Source: Cyanobacteria bacterium UBA9579 (GTDB lineage: Bacteria > Cyanobacteriota > Vampirovibrionia > Gastranaerophilales > UBA9579). From it: a DNA stretch of 7,667 nt. The stretch spans positions 1-7,667 of the forward strand of contig DNSU01000097.1 in assembly GCA_003499585.1 (NCBI GenBank), read 5' to 3'. Shown here one piece after another: positions 6,501 through 7,667 of this stretch (positions are counted from its first letter, which is position 1; each line of letters starts with the position of its first letter). Position numbers and translations under genes: made by a program. Below the pieces are notes generated by a model that was given only the letters and a program-made list of their open reading frames with translations, was not told where the DNA came from and ran no database searches.

Positions 6501-7667
6501 AAATTCCAGAGAATCATCCAGTTAAGTTATTGCTTAAAAAGGTAGTAATGTCTGAAACGCTTGGGCATTTTGACGAACAATATACTCAAAATACTATAGT
6601 TAATATTCAAAAACAGGGATTCAAAGCTCTTGTCAGAGAGGGTAAGTTTGGAAAAGAAAAGCTGGAGATCAATTCAATTTCTGATCTTGAAAAAAATCCT
6701 TTAGGAAAGGCTGTAATCAGTTGGATAGATAATAAGTTTGACCCTCAAAATGATAAGGCTTTCATGGAAGTTTATAAGAATCTTGCTAATATGGACTCTC
6801 AAAGTTTTGATAAATTATTGGAAAGCTCAACACCAGAAGAGTTAGGAATTAAATTTGATGATCCTTATATACTTGTACAGAGAATCAGAGCTAGAAACGA
6901 TGAGTCTATAAAGTCTGTATGGAAGCAGATATTCCAGCAAACCCATAATAAAGTTTTTGATGAAATTAAACAGGAAGAAACAGAAAAAGGCGGAGCAGAT
7001 TCTGCAAAAAAACTAATCCATCTTTATAATGGATATAGAGAACTTTCTGTAGGACTCTCACACCTTGAAAGTGAGAAAAATAGGCAGTTAATATTTGATC
7101 AATATGGAGTGAGAGCTGCCACTCCAAGGATTGAAGTAGTTCCTGATGAATTATTAAAAGAGAATGCGAAAGCAAACTTAGGAATGATTGGTGGTCTAGC
7201 TGCTAATATAGCTGCTTTAAAACAAGTTAAAGAACAAAAAGCCAATGATCCTACAGAGTTAGAGCTGATTGATCAGAAAATAAATTCTCTTAAACAAGAT
7301 ATTGATGTTAATTCAGCTGTTTTAATAAAAGCAAATGTAATACCAAGAAATCAGAATAAAGTAGCTGAATTATTAAAACATTGGGTCAAAAGGGTTGCTG
7401 TTGATTCTAAATCGCCAGAATCTCAGAAACAATTTGATAATCTGGCTGATGAACTAACGAAAAATCATGTGACAAAACATCCAAAAGAATTCCTTAATTA
7501 TATGACTAAGGAATTAATACAAATGGATCTTAATGATGATAAGGACCTTGTTAATAGCAGTATAATTAATTTCTGGTTTAATCATATGAAACAAACCTTG
7601 CGGGCTGCAGAAAGTGCACGACTTGAATATAAACTAATGAGTAATGTTGAAGAAGGTAAAATGCCTC
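3587..7667 (+). CDS. Giant papain-like (C1-type) cysteine peptidase candidate, 3' end beyond window
   Basis: ATG at 3587 opens a frame with no stop to the window edge: 1360 codons plus one base, so the C-terminus is missing. It is not a protein I recognise. Three elements match clan CA papain-like peptidases in order. QRNHGMCVAIS (267-277) has Gln267 six residues before Cys273 and Gly271 two before it, as in papain's Gln19/Gly23/Cys25. GHSQYVYDV (749-757) has His750 leading a beta-like strand. HDNTWGP (778-784) has Asn780 in N-x-W-G, followed by GGEYGYL (820-826), comparable to the end of bleomycin-hydrolase-type domains. The Cys-His distance of 477 residues far exceeds papain's 134. The excess (about 385-670) is Lys/Glu-rich and probably helical or coiled coil. 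Residues 1-265 form a helical extension that could be a pro-region. Beyond about 840 the protein is again charged and helical. There is no signal peptide and no membrane segment. The frame is certain; peptidase activity is inferred. Confidence 0.9.
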   Translation, partial: MDRLNLSNQGLQKYVGFLGKRTDHNLVKELTQDSGALFKPKERQLLEAINRLSTDNSNETIEFLLSVAQDLKYGVRKNSALGSFLDQDSNIKDRKNKQNVNWEETLKASIRKALDVNTSNDKAALEEKFAKVFPEPVKTDDEVSKLYWLSANPAVQQEQEAISLRNKILASQEFNKQPQNLSTQESEQLKAHKKDSRKNIDFFLASSESSISEKVEILKLLSHLMSPEYKINPQLQDRKVQVLSEVLNDIIIKTPGRNKLTTKDVSQRNHGMCVAISISRKALPNEHKLAHVTNILSELSDKPTMEVHDVTDHKKKVTVEKPEIDFAEAFRQGYRIVDTSALNWMHIADSTGNGEIQGKKFVSFDKENYGMMQDAHLVLDMAPEFKPEQDMLRAAMKTKEIIDMRAKVVVEGIEEKEAKIASNAGNPKTFDDTSARMANQVHKNVENILKELLPESDENKAKILAEKLLDPRKVEDSRHRIDSREEEFTKKQKLKALIKAEAQNVNSEKLNVSVDKIFDNYTTFESIVKERKEKSEKHSLAAKVEHYESLFKLAAFYRVQKERELDVPDRLAKLAENLKVPAQKEAVLQKLESRGDVLPRETLDNLQAKFEEIKSYSEQKKLARREGKELNIPEPYNFSESQKEVFKKIESDYSRIRRETIRNYKDLNNKLAPQLDELYTRAGRAFGHPYAEEEGHSGLSTGQGTRILVQASGAPHYVENNAKIFADHIESAKGGSISMSHVENYEFSGHSQYVYDVDKVNIRNPKTGELKEERVFRHDNTWGPSEKDGWDKVWGNKKDKFSNWKDSAGNFRTDYSKKRGGEYGYLFSPNYTNGVTESEFLSGIGIHKPDQVDNAAMKKLDKSIGVKYSLFMDAILRGKFSGAAEKAFELISTILNKQNSEATVSKYFDSLKDNQGKGGARFDIHLDRLAEIEKEANIYKDKVIGLIQGSKGLYNRQLGLPKGIESKEDFDKIPENHPVKLLLKKVVMSETLGHFDEQYTQNTIVNIQKQGFKALVREGKFGKEKLEINSISDLEKNPLGKAVISWIDNKFDPQNDKAFMEVYKNLANMDSQSFDKLLESSTPEELGIKFDDPYILVQRIRARNDESIKSVWKQIFQQTHNKVFDEIKQEETEKGGADSAKKLIHLYNGYRELSVGLSHLESEKNRQLIFDQYGVRAATPRIEVVPDELLKENAKANLGMIGGLAANIAALKQVKEQKANDPTELELIDQKINSLKQDIDVNSAVLIKANVIPRNQNKVAELLKHWVKRVAVDSKSPESQKQFDNLADELTKNHVTKHPKEFLNYMTKELIQMDLNDDKDLVNSSIINFWFNHMKQTLRAAESARLEYKLMSNVEEGKMP

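Noticed and set aside
4673..7175. Smaller minus-strand frames at 4673-4912, 5618-5836 and 6966-7175
   Set aside because: All are antisense shadows of the giant gene, without convincing ribosome sites or recognisable protein features.
7178..7219. Membrane segment LGMIGGLAANIAAL in the giant protein (residues 1198-1211)
   Set aside because: It is only 14 residues long, contains Asn, and is flanked by charged helix; too short and too weakly hydrophobic for a membrane span.
1..7667. CRISPR arrays, tRNA or rRNA genes, insertion-sequence ends
   Set aside because: No spaced direct repeats, no cloverleaf-like or rRNA-like segments, and no transposase or terminal inverted repeats with target duplications were seen by eye.

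Overview
This AT-rich window (roughly one third G+C by eye) carries two large, divergently oriented protein genes on either side of a control region of about 580 bp. Both appear to encode peptidases. The genetic code looks standard: TGG is used for Trp, and the 4.1-kb open frame contains no in-frame TGA. A tentative host is a non-photosynthetic relative of cyanobacteria (Melainabacteria/Vampirovibrionia, for example Gastranaerophilales-like). The reasons are the base composition and an Asn/Ser-rich N-terminal extension ending in V-S-F-T-G on the first peptidase, a style I associate with that group. This is recollection and inference, not proof.

Layout. Positions 1-30 may hold the last codons of a rightward gene. 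Positions 23-83 form a hairpin that would terminate leftward transcription. Positions 134-3010 on the minus strand encode a complete 958-residue two-repeat M16 zinc peptidase (HFIEH motif) with a good Shine-Dalgarno. Its upstream region holds a perfect 20-bp dyad (3088-3107) that overlaps the predicted -35 box and looks like an operator. On the plus strand, 3190-3346 is a broken PAS-domain gene: a good RBS and 41 codons of PAS N-terminus, then two stops, with PAS-like residues continuing in another frame. A terminator-like hairpin (3352-3386) follows. Positions 3387-3586 are non-coding leader, with a possible promoter and an RBS for the last gene.

From 3587 to the right edge, a single plus-strand frame stays open for at least 1360 codons and runs off the window. 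I do not recognise this protein as a named family. It does contain widely separated elements of a papain-like (clan CA, C1-type) cysteine peptidase: an oxyanion Gln267 and Cys273 in QRNHGMC, His750 at the start of a beta-strand-like segment, and Asn780 in DNTWG. About 285 charged, probably helical residues lie between the Cys and His halves. There is a 265-residue N-terminal extension and a helical C-terminal region of more than 500 residues. I see no signal peptide or membrane segment.

The two peptidases are not in one operon. The sequence does not show whether they work together. The giant cysteine-peptidase-like protein is the best candidate for something undescribed. I saw no RNA genes, insertion sequences or CRISPR arrays.
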